Made by a program: the position numbers and the translations under genes. From the NCBI GenBank assembly GCA_016218665.1, contig JACRDI010000040.1:1-51357 (forward strand): a DNA stretch of 51,357 nucleotides, read 5' to 3'. This DNA comes from Desulfovibrio sp. (lineage in GTDB: Bacteria; Desulfobacterota; Desulfovibrionia; Desulfovibrionales; Desulfovibrionaceae). The notes beneath the pieces are model-generated. The model saw only the letters and a list, made by a program, of their open reading frames with translations. It was not told the DNA's origin and did no database searches. Numbering within the stretch: the stretch's first letter is position 1; each line of letters starts with the position of its first letter. Of this stretch, positions 1-9,184 are shown in pieces.

Positions 1-927
<927 letters not shown>

Positions 928-977
928 GGCCCAAGCCCCGGCTCGGCTTGCCTTGCAAGCCAAGAGAGCATACCATG

Positions 978-1016
978 ATCCCGGCCTGCGGACTGTTCGC
1001 GGGCCGGGATTTTCCT
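978..1016 (+). terminator. Intrinsic terminator after dnaK
   Basis: A perfect 9-bp stem, ATCCCGGCC (978-986) with GGCCGGGAT (1002-1010), is followed by TTTCCTTT. It lies between dnaK and the next gene, so it probably separates the dnaK unit from the lipoprotein operon. Confidence 0.75.
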
Positions 1017-1042
1017 TTGCAGCACCCATGGGGAGGCCACGC

Positions 1043-3166
1043 ATGAACACGGCCACTATCGCGCGCCGCCGGGGCGTTCTTTTCCCGTCCCTGCGGCTTG
1101 CCGCCACCGCCCTCGTCATCGTCCTCGCGCTGGCGGGCATGGGCTGTTCCAGCCTCACCCTGCCCAGCCCCTCCGAACAGCCCGTGGAGCCCCTGCGCGA
1201 GCAGCCCACCGAGGACCTGGCCACCGAGGCGGACGGCTACTGGAAGGCGGACAACTACCCCCTGGCGGAACTGCTCTACTCCCGCCTGCTGGAGCGCACG
1301 GAGATCGAGCGTTCCCAGAAGCTGCTGGCGCTGGACCGCCTGGCCCAGAGCGCCTACAAGGCCAAGCACTACTACCAGGCCAAGCAGGCGCTGGACCGGC
1401 GCGCCGGCATGGACAAGGCCGCGCTGGGCACCTGGCCCTGGCACGAGCTGTACATCCGCACCATTGCCGCCCTGAACCGCCAGGACCTTCTGGACACCCA
1501 CCAGGCCTGGATCATGGCCCACACAGAGCTGCCCTTTGACGTGCGCGCCCACGCCATCGTGCTCTTGAGCGAATACGGCACCCGCGGAGGCGACTACGCC
1601 CGCGGCATGGACACCCTGGCCGAGCTGCACCGCCAGGGGCAGGACGCCGCCGCCAAGACCCTTCTGGAAGGCCTGTACGCCACCTCCCTGCTGGACATCC
1701 CCGACGAGCAGCTCGCGGGCCTGGTCCGCGCCGCAGGGGGGGCCGGCAGGTCCAAGGTTTTCCCCCATGCCGTCATCCAGCGCGAGGCCGCACGCAGGGG
1801 CCTGCGCGCCGCAGCCGGTTCGTCAGCCATTCCCGCAGCCATTCCGGCAGTCACTGCGGCTGCCGCATCGTCAGAAATTTCGTTGCCCGGCACGCTGCTG
1901 GCCCAGAACGCCAGCCGCACGCAGAGCGACCAGCCCCAGGCCCTGGTGCCTTCCGTTTCTCCCGCGGGCGACGGCGCCACCCGGGTGGCCCTGGTGCTGC
2001 CCTTGACCGGCCGCTTCGCCTCCACGGGGCAGAAGGTGCTGCGCGGCGCCGGCGCGGCCCAGAAACGCCTGGCCAAGCAGGGCCGAAAGGTGGAGATCAC
2101 CGTCATCAACGCCGACTCCGCCGACTGGCGCGAGCAGCTGGCCGCCCTTCCGGCCGGCGTGGCCACCGTGGGCGGGCCGCTGCTGAACGTGGAGGGGCTG
2201 AAGGCCCTGGCGGCCGACGGCACCATCTCCAGGCGCGCCGTGTTCGCCTTCCAGCCGGACCTGGGCACGGTGCAGGAAGGCCGGCAGGCCTGGCGTTTCT
2301 ACCCCAGCTTCCAGGACCAGGCCCGCGCCCTCATCGACCTGACCGCGAACAAGCTGGGCATCCGCTCCGTGGCCATCCTCGCGCCCAGGAACCGCTACGG
2401 CCAGCGCATGGCCGAGGTCTTCGCCGCCGAGGCCAAGGCCAAGAACGTGCGCATCGCCGGCAACGAGACCTACCCGCCGGACGACCACCCGCGCTGGATC
2501 CACAGCGTGAGCAAGCTGCTCAAGGTGCCCGACGGTTTCCGCCGGAACAAGAACATGCCCCTGCCCATGCCGGACTTCGGGGCCGTGTTCATGCCCGAGG
2601 ACTGGGGCCAGGCCGAGCTGCTCGCCTCCAACTTCCACTTCTTCGAGGGCCAGCACCTGCTCTTTTTGGGCACGGACCTGTGGAGCGTGGGCCTGGACAA
2701 CGCCAAGGACGTGGACGACACCTACTTCCAGCAGGCCGCCTGCCCCGGCGCCTGGTGGCCGGAGACGGGCGGCGGCCGCGCCCTGCAGGCCGTCATGGAC
2801 GAGCAGAACCAGGGCCAGGCCGACTTCTGGGTGGCGCTGGGCTTCGACTTCGTGCGCCTGGCCGCGCGCCTCGGGCTGGCGCCGGGCTTTACCCCGCAGG
2901 ACGTGAACGCGCGCCTTGCGGCCCTGAAGGACTTGGACTACAGCATGGCCCCTGTGCGCTGGAACGCCGAAGGCATCGCCAGCCAGAGCCTGTACCTGTT
3001 CACCCCCCGCAAGGAGGGCAAGGCCCTGGTGGACCCGGACGGCATGCGCGCGAGCATCCAGAAGAGCAAGGACCGCCGCGAGAAGCGGCTGGTCATGTCG
3101 CGCGAGATACAGAAGACCAAGAAGGCGGGCGGCTCCGGCAGCCTGACCCAGGACGTCAAGGATTAA
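1043..3166 (+). CDS. LpoA-like periplasmic-binding lipoprotein (penicillin-binding protein activator family)
   Basis: The 707-residue protein starts with a basic N-terminus, a hydrophobic segment and a Cys at about residue 35 (context LAGMGC), so it is probably an exported lipoprotein, although the lipobox is not canonical. The middle part is helical and TPR-like, with repeated Ala/Leu/Tyr spacing at about residues 60-210. From about residue 315 (VALVLPLTG) it is a type 1 periplasmic-binding fold of the Leu/Ile/Val-binding kind, as in LpoA, which activates class A penicillin-binding proteins. That exact role is inferred from the architecture. The frame is open upstream to 863, but GGGAGG sits six bases before ATG 1043, which decides the start. 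gatC follows after nine bases, so they are probably cotranscribed. Confidence 0.8.
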   Translation: MNTATIARRRGVLFPSLRLAATALVIVLALAGMGCSSLTLPSPSEQPVEPLREQPTEDLATEADGYWKADNYPLAELLYSRLLERTEIERSQKLLALDRLAQSAYKAKHYYQAKQALDRRAGMDKAALGTWPWHELYIRTIAALNRQDLLDTHQAWIMAHTELPFDVRAHAIVLLSEYGTRGGDYARGMDTLAELHRQGQDAAAKTLLEGLYATSLLDIPDEQLAGLVRAAGGAGRSKVFPHAVIQREAARRGLRAAAGSSAIPAAIPAVTAAAASSEISLPGTLLAQNASRTQSDQPQALVPSVSPAGDGATRVALVLPLTGRFASTGQKVLRGAGAAQKRLAKQGRKVEITVINADSADWREQLAALPAGVATVGGPLLNVEGLKALAADGTISRRAVFAFQPDLGTVQEGRQAWRFYPSFQDQARALIDLTANKLGIRSVAILAPRNRYGQRMAEVFAAEAKAKNVRIAGNETYPPDDHPRWIHSVSKLLKVPDGFRRNKNMPLPMPDFGAVFMPEDWGQAELLASNFHFFEGQHLLFLGTDLWSVGLDNAKDVDDTYFQQAACPGAWWPETGGGRALQAVMDEQNQGQADFWVALGFDFVRLAARLGLAPGFTPQDVNARLAALKDLDYSMAPVRWNAEGIASQSLYLFTPRKEGKALVDPDGMRASIQKSKDRREKRLVMSREIQKTKKAGGSGSLTQDVKD

Positions 3167-3175
3167 GGAGCAGCG

Positions 3176-3460
3176 ATGAAGATCAGCCCCGAAGAAGTGG
3201 CCAAGGTGGCCAAGCTGGCCCGGCTGGACCTGAGCCAGGACAAGATCGGCCAGTACGCCGAGCAGCTCGGCGGCATCCTGGACTACATGGACAAGCTCGC
3301 CGAGCTGGACACGGCCGACGTGGAGCCCATGTACACCCCGGTGGACCACGTGAGCGTCATGCGCGACGACGTGGCCAGAAAGGACTACGCCCGCGAGGAC
3401 ATCCTCAAGAACGCCCCGGAGACCGACGGCGCGTTCTTCATCGTGCCACGCATCGTCTAG
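3176..3460 (+). CDS. gatC: Asp-tRNA(Asn)/Glu-tRNA(Gln) amidotransferase subunit C
   Basis: The 94-residue protein has the family hallmarks: MKISPEEVAKVAKLARLDL at the N-terminus, the central LGGILDYMDKL helix, and the DVEPMYTP segment that threads between GatA and GatB. It stabilises the GatCAB complex, which converts mischarged Glu-tRNA(Gln) or Asp-tRNA(Asn) to the correct amide. AAGGAG precedes the ATG. It sits directly before gatA; gatB is not in this window. Confidence 0.96.
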   Translation: MKISPEEVAKVAKLARLDLSQDKIGQYAEQLGGILDYMDKLAELDTADVEPMYTPVDHVSVMRDDVARKDYAREDILKNAPETDGAFFIVPRIV

Positions 3461-3496
3461 GCGGCCATACACCCTCTTTTTTCACGGATGCACCCA

Positions 3497-4960
3497 ATGC
3501 CTGAAATCATGCACATGACCCTTTCCGAGGTCCGCAAGGCCCTGGCGGACAAGACCCTCGGCGCCGCGGAAGTCACCGAGGCCGCCCTCAAACGCATCGA
3601 GGCCACCGAGCCCAAGGTGCGGGCGCTCATCTCCGTGCAGGCCGAGGAAGCCCGCGCCCTGGCCAAAAGCCTGGACGCCCAGGGACCGGACGCCTCAAAG
3701 CCCCTGTGGGGCGTGCCCCTGGTGGTGAAGGACGTGCTGGCCACCAAGGACGTGCCCACCACCTGCGGCTCCAGGATCCTGGAGAACTTCCGCCCGGTGT
3801 ACGACGCCACGGCCGTGGCCCGTCTGAAGGACGCCGGAGCGATCCTGGTGGGCAAGGCCAACATGGACGAGTTCGCCATGGGCTCCACCACGGAAAACTC
3901 GGCCTACTTCGCCACCCGGAACCCCTGGGACCTGGAGCGGGTTCCCGGAGGCTCCAGTGGCGGCTCCGGCGCCACGGTGGCCGCCGGGCAGTGCTTCGGC
4001 GCGCTGGGCACGGACACCGGCGGTTCCATCCGCCTGCCGGCCAGCTTCTGCGGCATCGTGGGCCTCAAGCCCACCTACGGCCGCGTGTCGCGCTTCGGCA
4101 TGGTGGCCTACGGCTCGTCGCTCGACCAGATCGGCCCCATGACCAGAAGCGTGGAAGACGCCGCGCGCATGCTCCAGGTCATCGCCGGGCACGACGGCCG
4201 CGACTCCACCAGCGTGGATGTCCCCGTGCCCGACTATCTGGCCGTGCTGGCCGAAAAGGGCGACCTCAGGGGGCTGACCATCGGCCTGCCCGCCGAGTAC
4301 TGGGACAAGGGCTTGTCAAGCGAGGTGGCCGAGGCCTGCGGCGCTGCGGTCAAGAAGTGCGAGGAACTGGGCGCCAAGGCCGTGCCCGTGCAGCTCAAGC
4401 TCTCGCAGTACGCCATCGCGACGTATTACATCATCGCCGTGGCCGAGGCGAGCTCCAACCTGGCGCGCTTCGACGGCGTGCGCTACGGCCACAGGACCGA
4501 GAACCCGGCCGATCTCATGGACATGTACGTGAAGAGCCGCACCGAAGGCTTTGGCGACGAGGTGCAGCGCCGCATCATCCTGGGCACCTACGTGCTCTCC
4601 TCCGGCTATTACGACGCCTACTACCGCAAGGCCGCCCAGGTGCGCCGACTCATCCGCAAGGACTTCGAGGCCGCGCTGTCGCAGTGCGACCTGCTGGCCG
4701 GGCCCGTGTGCCCCACCACGGCCTTCAAGGTGGGCGAGATGACCAGCGATCCCTTGCAGATGTACCTCATGGATATCTTCACCATCAGCACCAACCTGGC
4801 CGGCCTGCCAGGCATGAGCCTGCCCGTTGGCCTTGGCCGCGAGACCGGCATGCCCATCGGCCTGCAGCTCACCGGCCGGGCCTTCGACGAGGCGCGCATG
4901 CTCCAGGCCGCGCACGCCCTGGAAAAGAGCGTTCCGGCCACGGGGCTGGCCACGCTGTAG
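3497..4960 (+). CDS. gatA: Asp-tRNA(Asn)/Glu-tRNA(Gln) amidotransferase subunit A
   Basis: This is the amidase subunit (487 residues from the chosen start) that releases ammonia from glutamine for tRNA-dependent amidation. The amidase-signature Ser-cisSer-Lys machinery is visible: VVKDVL (Lys near residue 78), GGSSGGSG near 153, and [14 protein letters not shown] near 175. Several in-frame ATGs lie close together (3488, 3497, 3509, 3515). 3497 was chosen because ACGGA lies nine bases upstream and the resulting N-terminus has the length expected for the family; this is not certain. It lies 36 bases after gatC. Confidence 0.96.
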   Translation: MPEIMHMTLSEVRKALADKTLGAAEVTEAALKRIEATEPKVRALISVQAEEARALAKSLDAQGPDASKPLWGVPLVVKDVLATKDVPTTCGSRILENFRPVYDATAVARLKDAGAILVGKANMDEFAMGSTTENSAYFATRNPWDLERVPGGSSGGSGATVAAGQCFGALGTDTGGSIRLPASFCGIVGLKPTYGRVSRFGMVAYGSSLDQIGPMTRSVEDAARMLQVIAGHDGRDSTSVDVPVPDYLAVLAEKGDLRGLTIGLPAEYWDKGLSSEVAEACGAAVKKCEELGAKAVPVQLKLSQYAIATYYIIAVAEASSNLARFDGVRYGHRTENPADLMDMYVKSRTEGFGDEVQRRIILGTYVLSSGYYDAYYRKAAQVRRLIRKDFEAALSQCDLLAGPVCPTTAFKVGEMTSDPLQMYLMDIFTISTNLAGLPGMSLPVGLGRETGMPIGLQLTGRAFDEARMLQAAHALEKSVPATGLATL

Positions 4961-4979
4961 CGCAAGGAGACGCACCCCA

Positions 4980-5369
4980 ATGCCCGTCACACTGGTCAGC
5001 GCCGTCGCGGGCCGCACCGCCGCCGAGAAACGCGCGCTCATGGAAGCCGTGCAGGGGGCCATCGTCAAGGGCCTCAAGCTGCCCCCGCACGACCGCTACC
5101 TGCGCCTGGCCGAGCACGCTCCGGACGAGTGGCTGCTGCCGGAGGGCAAGAGCGGGCGCTTCGTGCTCATAGAGATCGCGCTGTTCGAGGGCCGCACGCC
5201 CGAGACCAAGGGCGCGCTCTACGCGGAGATCGTGGCCGCGCTGGAGGGCCTCGGCATGGACCGGAACGACGTGTTCATCCGGCTCATCGAGCAGCCGCGC
5301 GAGAACTTCGGCATCCGCGGCGGCCAGAGGGCCGACCTGGTGCAGCTGGGCTACGAGGTGAAGGTCTAG
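4980..5369 (+). CDS. Tautomerase-family protein (4-oxalocrotonate tautomerase/MIF fold)
   Basis: A 129-residue protein that begins Met-Pro-Val. Removal of Met would expose Pro-1, the catalytic base of the tautomerase superfamily. The C-terminal half, with DVFIRLIEQPRENFGIRGG, is typical of the longer Tautomerase_2-like members. The substrate is unknown. CAAGGAG is well placed before ATG 4980. The frame extends upstream into gatA, but that part is gatA shadow. The gene lies 19 bases after gatA and is the last of the operon, followed by a strong hairpin. Confidence 0.8.
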   Translation: MPVTLVSAVAGRTAAEKRALMEAVQGAIVKGLKLPPHDRYLRLAEHAPDEWLLPEGKSGRFVLIEIALFEGRTPETKGALYAEIVAALEGLGMDRNDVFIRLIEQPRENFGIRGGQRADLVQLGYEVKV

Positions 5370-5401
5370 CCCGGCGCTGCCGCCCGCAGGCCAAACGCAA
5401 G

Positions 5402-5450
5402 AAGGCCGTCTCCGCCCAGGCACATGCCAGCGGAGACGGCCTTTGTGTTT
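5402..5450 (+). terminator. Strong intrinsic terminator after the gatCA operon
   Basis: A perfect 14-bp stem (5402-5415 with 5430-5443, core GGCCGTCTCCGC) is followed by TTTGTGTTTCTTT. It separates the plus-strand tautomerase gene from the convergent minus-strand gene and may slow polymerase from both sides. Confidence 0.85.
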
Positions 5451-5496
5451 CTTTCGCGCCGGGAGCGCAGCACCGGGGCAAGGCCCCGCCCGCGCG

Positions 5497-5748
5497 CTAC
5501 TGGCCGGCCTGCTCGGCGGGATTCTTCGGGATGATGTTGGCGTCCGCAAGGCGCTTGGCCATGTGGTCGAAGGCGATCAGCATCTGCACGAAGGCCTCCG
5601 GGCGCATGACCAGGCGCTGGCGGGTCTCCATGACGGGCTCGCCCTTCTCGTCCTTCTCGTCGGCGGAGAGGCTGCCCAGGTCGATGCGCACCATGCCCGC
5701 GCCAAACCCGATCTGCGTCACGCCATCAATGAATTTCTCGTCGTTCAT
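5497..5748 (-). CDS. Small conserved-looking hypothetical protein, 83 residues
   Basis: Not firmly recognised. It begins MNDEKFIDGVTQIGFGAG and is a soluble, mixed-charge protein. A segment RQRLVMRPEAFVQMLIAFDHMAKRL recalls the DUF3467-type pattern (strand followed by a P-x-A-F helix), but this is only a resemblance. GGAGG sits seven bases before ATG 5748, which is why that start was preferred over a longer frame. It stands alone between a terminator and the zinc block, and codon use matches its neighbours. The good ribosome binding site argues that it is a real gene. Confidence 0.65.
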   Translation of the reverse strand: MNDEKFIDGVTQIGFGAGMVRIDLGSLSADEKDEKGEPVMETRQRLVMRPEAFVQMLIAFDHMAKRLADANIIPKNPAEQAGQ

Positions 5749-5913
5749 CTGTCCTCCGGGGGTCCGTGTATTGTCGCAAGCCCCGTGGAAGCAGGGCCGA
5801 ATGCGCGGCCGCAACCCTAGCCCAAGTGCCTTGGGGCGGGCAAGCCATTGCGGGCGTTTTTTGCGGCAAAAGGCCCGGCAGGTGCAAGCATTTCCGACCG
5901 GCCGGCTGGCCCG

Positions 5914-5949
5914 GATGGTTCTGAATGCGCCAGATGGTTCTGCATGCGC
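5914..5949. repeat. Tandem 17-bp direct repeat with 19-bp period
   Basis: GATGGTTCTGAATGCGC at 5914-5930 recurs as GATGGTTCTGCATGCGC at 5933-5949, with one mismatch. It sits directly past the 3' end of the Fur-family gene. No function is evident; it may be a replication-slippage duplication. Confidence 0.7.
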
Positions 5950-5953
5950 AAGC

Positions 5954-6364
5954 CTACCCGCCCTGGCAGCCCCGGCACACCCCGCCGAAGCGGATCTCGG
6001 CCGTGTCCACGCGCATGGGCAGATGGGAGAGCAAGGCGCTCAAGCCGTCGCCGAACTGGCCGGAGTCGAGGCACTCGGTGTGCCCGCAGCGCGAGCAGGT
6101 GAAATGGGCGTGGTGCTCGTGCCCGGCGCTCAGGCAATAGCGGAAGGCGCGCTCGCCCGCGTTGTGCCGGGCGGCCACGCGGTGCTCCACCAACAGGTCC
6201 AGGATGCGATACAGCGTGACGCGGTTGAGCTTCGCCCCAAGCACGGCCAGCAGCTCCTGCGGGGTGGCCGGGGCCCCGGCCTCGGCCAAGGCGTGCACCA
6301 CCAGCAGGCGCTTCTCCGTCGCGGCCAGCCCGCCGCGCGCCAACATGTCCTTCCAGTCGATCAC
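5954..6364 (-). CDS. zur: Fur-family transcriptional regulator, probable zinc repressor Zur
   Basis: A 136-residue Fur-family protein. The winged-helix part contains TPQELLAVL and LNRVTLYRILDLLVEHRV, the recognition-helix region. The dimerisation part has the HEHHAHFTCSRCGHTECLD segment, with one CxxC pair and a second at the C-terminus (CRGC) that would hold structural zinc. Assignment as Zur rather than Fur rests on context: it follows znuA by 33 bases on the same strand, and paired palindromes lie upstream of znuA. The start is GTG 6364 with AAGGA seven bases upstream. It probably represses its own operon when zinc is plentiful. Confidence 0.85.
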   Translation of the reverse strand: MIDWKDMLARGGLAATEKRLLVVHALAEAGAPATPQELLAVLGAKLNRVTLYRILDLLVEHRVAARHNAGERAFRYCLSAGHEHHAHFTCSRCGHTECLDSGQFGDGLSALLSHLPMRVDTAEIRFGGVCRGCQGG

Positions 6365-6397
6365 CGCGCCGTCCTTGTTCGCAATGGTGTTGCGTGA

Positions 6398-7285
6398 CTA
6401 CTGTAGCGCCTCGCGGAAGCCCTTGGCAACCTTGCGCAGGTTGGCGTCCCAGTCCGGAGCCAGGGGATCGGCCACCACCAGCCTGCCGCCCACGGCCTGG
6501 GCCACGGTGCCGGCGGTGCGCTGGCTCATCTGCGGCTGCACGAACACGGCCCGCGCGCCCTTGGCCTTGGCCTGGCCGACGACGGCGGCGAGGCGCCTGG
6601 GCGAAGGCTCCTTGCCCTCGAACTCGATGGCCATCTGGGTCAGGCCGTAGTCCCGGGCGAAGTAGCCCCAAGCCGGGTGGAACACCAGAAAGGACCGCCT
6701 GGCGGCGGGAATCCCCGCGAAGAGCCCCTTGAGCTCGGCGTCCAGGGCGTCGATCTCCTTGTGCATGGCCGCGAGGTTTGCGGCATAGGCCTTGGCGTTG
6801 GCCGGGTCGGCCTTGGCGAAGGCCGCGGCGACCTTGGCCGCCATCTGCCGCATGTTGGCGGGAGAAACCCAGATGTGCGGGTCCATCTCGTCCGCCTGCC
6901 CGTGCTTGCCCCTGGCGGATTGATGGTCGTCGTGGCCCTCGGGCATGGGCAGCTTCTTCAGGCCGTCGTCGGTGTGCACAAAGAGCATCTTCTTGTTGGC
7001 GCCCTTGAGGCGACCCTCCCAGGCTTCCTCGAATTCGAGACCCGTGGAAAGGTACAGTGAGGCCCCGGCGATGGCGCGCATCTGCGAGGGCTTGGGCTCG
7101 TAGGTGTGGGCGTCGGCTCCGGCGGGCACCAGCACAGTGGTCTGCACAAGGCCGCCGCCGATCTTGCGGGCGAGGAATTCGACGGGGGCCACGCCCACCG
7201 CCACCTGCAACGCACCGGCCAGGGCAAAGGCGGGAAACGCACAACCCACCAGAACCGCGCACAATATCGTGAACGCTTTTCTCAT
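6398..7285 (-). CDS. znuA: Zinc ABC transporter substrate-binding protein
   Basis: A 295-residue exported cluster A-I solute-binding protein with a signal peptide (MRKAFTILCAVLVGCAFPAFALA). Expected metal ligands are in the usual contexts: AGADAHTYEPKPSQ (first His), DPHIWVSP (second His), and VFHPAWGYFARDYGL (third His). A mild His-rich loop (GHDDHQ...KHGQ) lies between the first and second, as in ZnuA. It would deliver zinc to a ZnuBC permease in the inner membrane, but no znuB or znuC is adjacent. It is first in a two-gene unit with the Fur-family regulator. Its promoter region contains two palindromes. Manganese specificity cannot be excluded, but the loop favours zinc. Confidence 0.9.
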   Translation of the reverse strand: MRKAFTILCAVLVGCAFPAFALAGALQVAVGVAPVEFLARKIGGGLVQTTVLVPAGADAHTYEPKPSQMRAIAGASLYLSTGLEFEEAWEGRLKGANKKMLFVHTDDGLKKLPMPEGHDDHQSARGKHGQADEMDPHIWVSPANMRQMAAKVAAAFAKADPANAKAYAANLAAMHKEIDALDAELKGLFAGIPAARRSFLVFHPAWGYFARDYGLTQMAIEFEGKEPSPRRLAAVVGQAKAKGARAVFVQPQMSQRTAGTVAQAVGGRLVVADPLAPDWDANLRKVAKGFREALQ

Positions 7286-7321
7286 TGCGGAGACTCCGGG
7301 TTTCAGCTACACCCCAGTCGG

Positions 7322-7336
7322 TGCAACTCTGTTGCA
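7322..7336. promoter_or_regulatory. Zur-type operator, copy 1
   Basis: TGCAAC-TCT-GTTGCA is a perfect 6-3-6 palindrome. It covers the expected transcription start of the predicted znuA promoter. The same palindrome recurs 22 bp away (7344), about two helical turns, suggesting side-by-side binding of two dimers. The Fur-family assignment is inferred from the neighbours. Confidence 0.7.
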
Positions 7337-7339
7337 TCC

Positions 7340-7368
7340 GAATTGCAACAAAGTTGCATGACTGTCAA
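7340..7368 (-). promoter_or_regulatory. Predicted sigma-70 promoter of znuA-zur
   Basis: Read on the minus strand, a perfect TTGACA (7368-7363) is separated by 17 bp from CAATTC (7345-7340). The -10 is weak, as is common for regulated promoters. The predicted start near 7333 falls within operator copy 1. Confidence 0.45.
7344..7358. promoter_or_regulatory. Zur-type operator, copy 2
   Basis: TGCAAC-AAA-GTTGCA is the second perfect 6-3-6 palindrome. It falls in the spacer between the predicted -35 (TTGACA) and -10 of the znuA promoter, an ideal place for repression. It also lies upstream of the divergent permease gene, so one site pair could control both directions. Confidence 0.7.
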
Positions 7369-7394
7369 GCCACAGCCTGGAGTTTTGGGAACCC

Positions 7395-8324
7395 ATGGAC
7401 CAGAACGCCTTTGCCATCTTCGCGGCCATCGTCACCTCCATCGTGCTGGAGGCCGCGCCGTTCCTGCTGCTGGGCTCGCTGCTCTCCTCGATCATCGCCG
7501 TGTACGTGGGCGACGGGGCCCTGGAGCGCCTGGCGCAGAGGAGCCTGCCCGCGCAAGTATGCCTGGGGCTCTTTGCCGGCCTGCTGCTGCCCACCTGCGA
7601 GTGCGGCGTGGTGCCGGTGACGCGGCGGCTCATCAAAAAGGGTGTGCCCGCAGGCGCGGCCATCCCTTTCATGCTGGCGGCGCCCGTGGTGAACCCGGTG
7701 TCGCTGGCCGCCACCTGGGTGGCCTTCCAGGGCGATCTCACCATGGTGGCCGGGCGCGCGGCCATGGTGCTGCTGCCCGCGGCGGCCCTGGGCTGGGCCT
7801 TGGGGGGCATCAAGGCCGCCGAGCTGCTGCGCCCGGGCCTCGAAATGGCCCGTGCGGAGGGCTGCTCCTGCGGCTGCGGCCACGGGCACGACGGGCACAG
7901 GCGTCCGGGATTCCTCCAGGGCCTGCCGGACGTGCTGCGCGGCACCGGGCGCGAGTTCCTGGACATGGGCCTGTTCCTCATCCTGGGCGCGTGCGCGGCC
8001 GGCCTGTTCAAGGTCTTCCTGCCGCAGCAGTGGCTGGGCGTCGTCTCGGCCAACGTCTGGCTGGCGATTCCGGCCATGATGCTGCTGGCCGTGCTCATGA
8101 GCATCTGTTCCGAGGCCGACGCCTTCGTGGCCGCCAGCCTGTCCATGTTCCCGCGTCCGGCCCTGCTGGCCTTCCTTGCCCTCGGCCCCATGCTCGACCT
8201 CAAGCTCATTCCGGCCATCGCGGGCGTGTTCCGGCGGCGCGTGGCCCTGGTGCTCCTCATCGCGCCGGCCGTGGGAGTGTACATGCTGGCCATGAGCCTG
8301 GCCCTGTCCGGAGCGTTCAAATGA
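7395..8324 (+). CDS. Permease of the UPF0718/ArsP_1 family (YcgR-like)
   Basis: A 309-residue polytopic membrane protein. The family signature PTCECGVVPVTRRLIKKGVP appears near residue 60, followed by AAPVVNPVSL, and the second half repeats the pattern with SICSEADAFVAASL. Between the halves is a cytosolic-type loop with a Cys/His cluster (CSCGCGHGHDGH, near residue 155) that could bind a metal. Members pair with TIGR03943 proteins, as here, where the next gene overlaps by four bases. The divergent arrangement with znuA-zur and the shared operators suggest a role in zinc or another divalent metal; the transported substrate is not known. Start ATG 7395 lies 37 bases past the second operator. 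Confidence 0.85.
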   Translation: MDQNAFAIFAAIVTSIVLEAAPFLLLGSLLSSIIAVYVGDGALERLAQRSLPAQVCLGLFAGLLLPTCECGVVPVTRRLIKKGVPAGAAIPFMLAAPVVNPVSLAATWVAFQGDLTMVAGRAAMVLLPAAALGWALGGIKAAELLRPGLEMARAEGCSCGCGHGHDGHRRPGFLQGLPDVLRGTGREFLDMGLFLILGACAAGLFKVFLPQQWLGVVSANVWLAIPAMMLLAVLMSICSEADAFVAASLSMFPRPALLAFLALGPMLDLKLIPAIAGVFRRRVALVLLIAPAVGVYMLAMSLALSGAFK

Positions 8325-9166
8325 GCGCCACGCCAACCACCGGCCTCGCCCGCTTCAGGCTGTCCCTCCAGGACCGCGTGGACGGCCTGTGCCTGCTGTG
8401 CATGGGCGGCCTCATGGCCGCGCTCTCGCGCTCCGGCCTGTACTGGTACTTCCTGAACCCGAAGTTCAGCGGCGTCACCCTTGGCGCGGGCGTGCTGCTC
8501 TGCCTGGCAGGCCTGGCGCTGCTGCTGCGGCCCATGCCCGGCCCGACCACAGCCATGCGCCTGTGGCGGCAGGCCGTGCTCCTGGGCTTCCTGTCCCTTG
8601 CGGCCACGGCCTGGGGCCAGGCGGCCAGCGAGCCCCTGCCCGGCGCCATGAGCCCGGCCTCTTCCGAAAACGCCGCCCTTGCGCCGGAGGAAGCGGCCCC
8701 GGCGGACCCGCGCCCCGTGCTGGACGGCAGGGAATACGTGCGCCTGAACCTGGCCGAGCTGTACATCATGCTCGACAAGGGGCGGAAGGACTACCCGGAG
8801 CGCTTCGCCCTGCGCGCGGTGGTCTCGCGCACGCCGGAGTTGGACAAGCGCGGCCATGTGCTGCTCAAGCGCACGGCCGTGGTCTGCTGCCTGGCCGACA
8901 GCCTGGAACTGTCCTTCGCCACGCGCGGCAACGGGCTGGAGGCGCTTCAGACCGGCGACTGGGTGGAGGTTTTCGGACGGCTTGCGCCCCTTGACGAGAA
9001 AGGGGCCGACAAGGGACTCGTGAAGGCCGCGCCCAAGGGCGAGGGGCCCTCGCTCTCCCTCACCAACCCGAAGTTCCGCATCGAGGTGGAGGCGGCGACG
9101 CCCATCCAGGCGCCCGCCTTCCCCTATCTCTTCGAGTTCAAGGAAGAGCCGCCCTTCGCCTGGTAG
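8321..9166 (+). CDS. TIGR03943-type membrane protein (YcgQ-like partner of the permease)
   Basis: A 281-residue protein with two or three N-terminal membrane segments (LCLLCMGGLMAAL, GVTLGAGVLLCLAGLALLL, AVLLGFLSLAATAWG), a linker rich in Ala/Pro/Glu, and an extracytoplasmic domain. The domain has the family's RTAVVCCLADSLELSF motif, with a Cys-Cys pair followed by an Ala-Asp. It begins in an ATGA overlap with the permease stop, so the two are translationally coupled. Family members are consistently found beside this permease type. The biochemical role is not known. It probably forms a complex with the permease, and the Cys pair is a candidate metal or redox site. Confidence 0.82.
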   Translation: MSATPTTGLARFRLSLQDRVDGLCLLCMGGLMAALSRSGLYWYFLNPKFSGVTLGAGVLLCLAGLALLLRPMPGPTTAMRLWRQAVLLGFLSLAATAWGQAASEPLPGAMSPASSENAALAPEEAAPADPRPVLDGREYVRLNLAELYIMLDKGRKDYPERFALRAVVSRTPELDKRGHVLLKRTAVVCCLADSLELSFATRGNGLEALQTGDWVEVFGRLAPLDEKGADKGLVKAAPKGEGPSLSLTNPKFRIEVEAATPIQAPAFPYLFEFKEEPPFAW

Positions 9167-9184
9167 GGTAGCGCTCGCCCCTCA

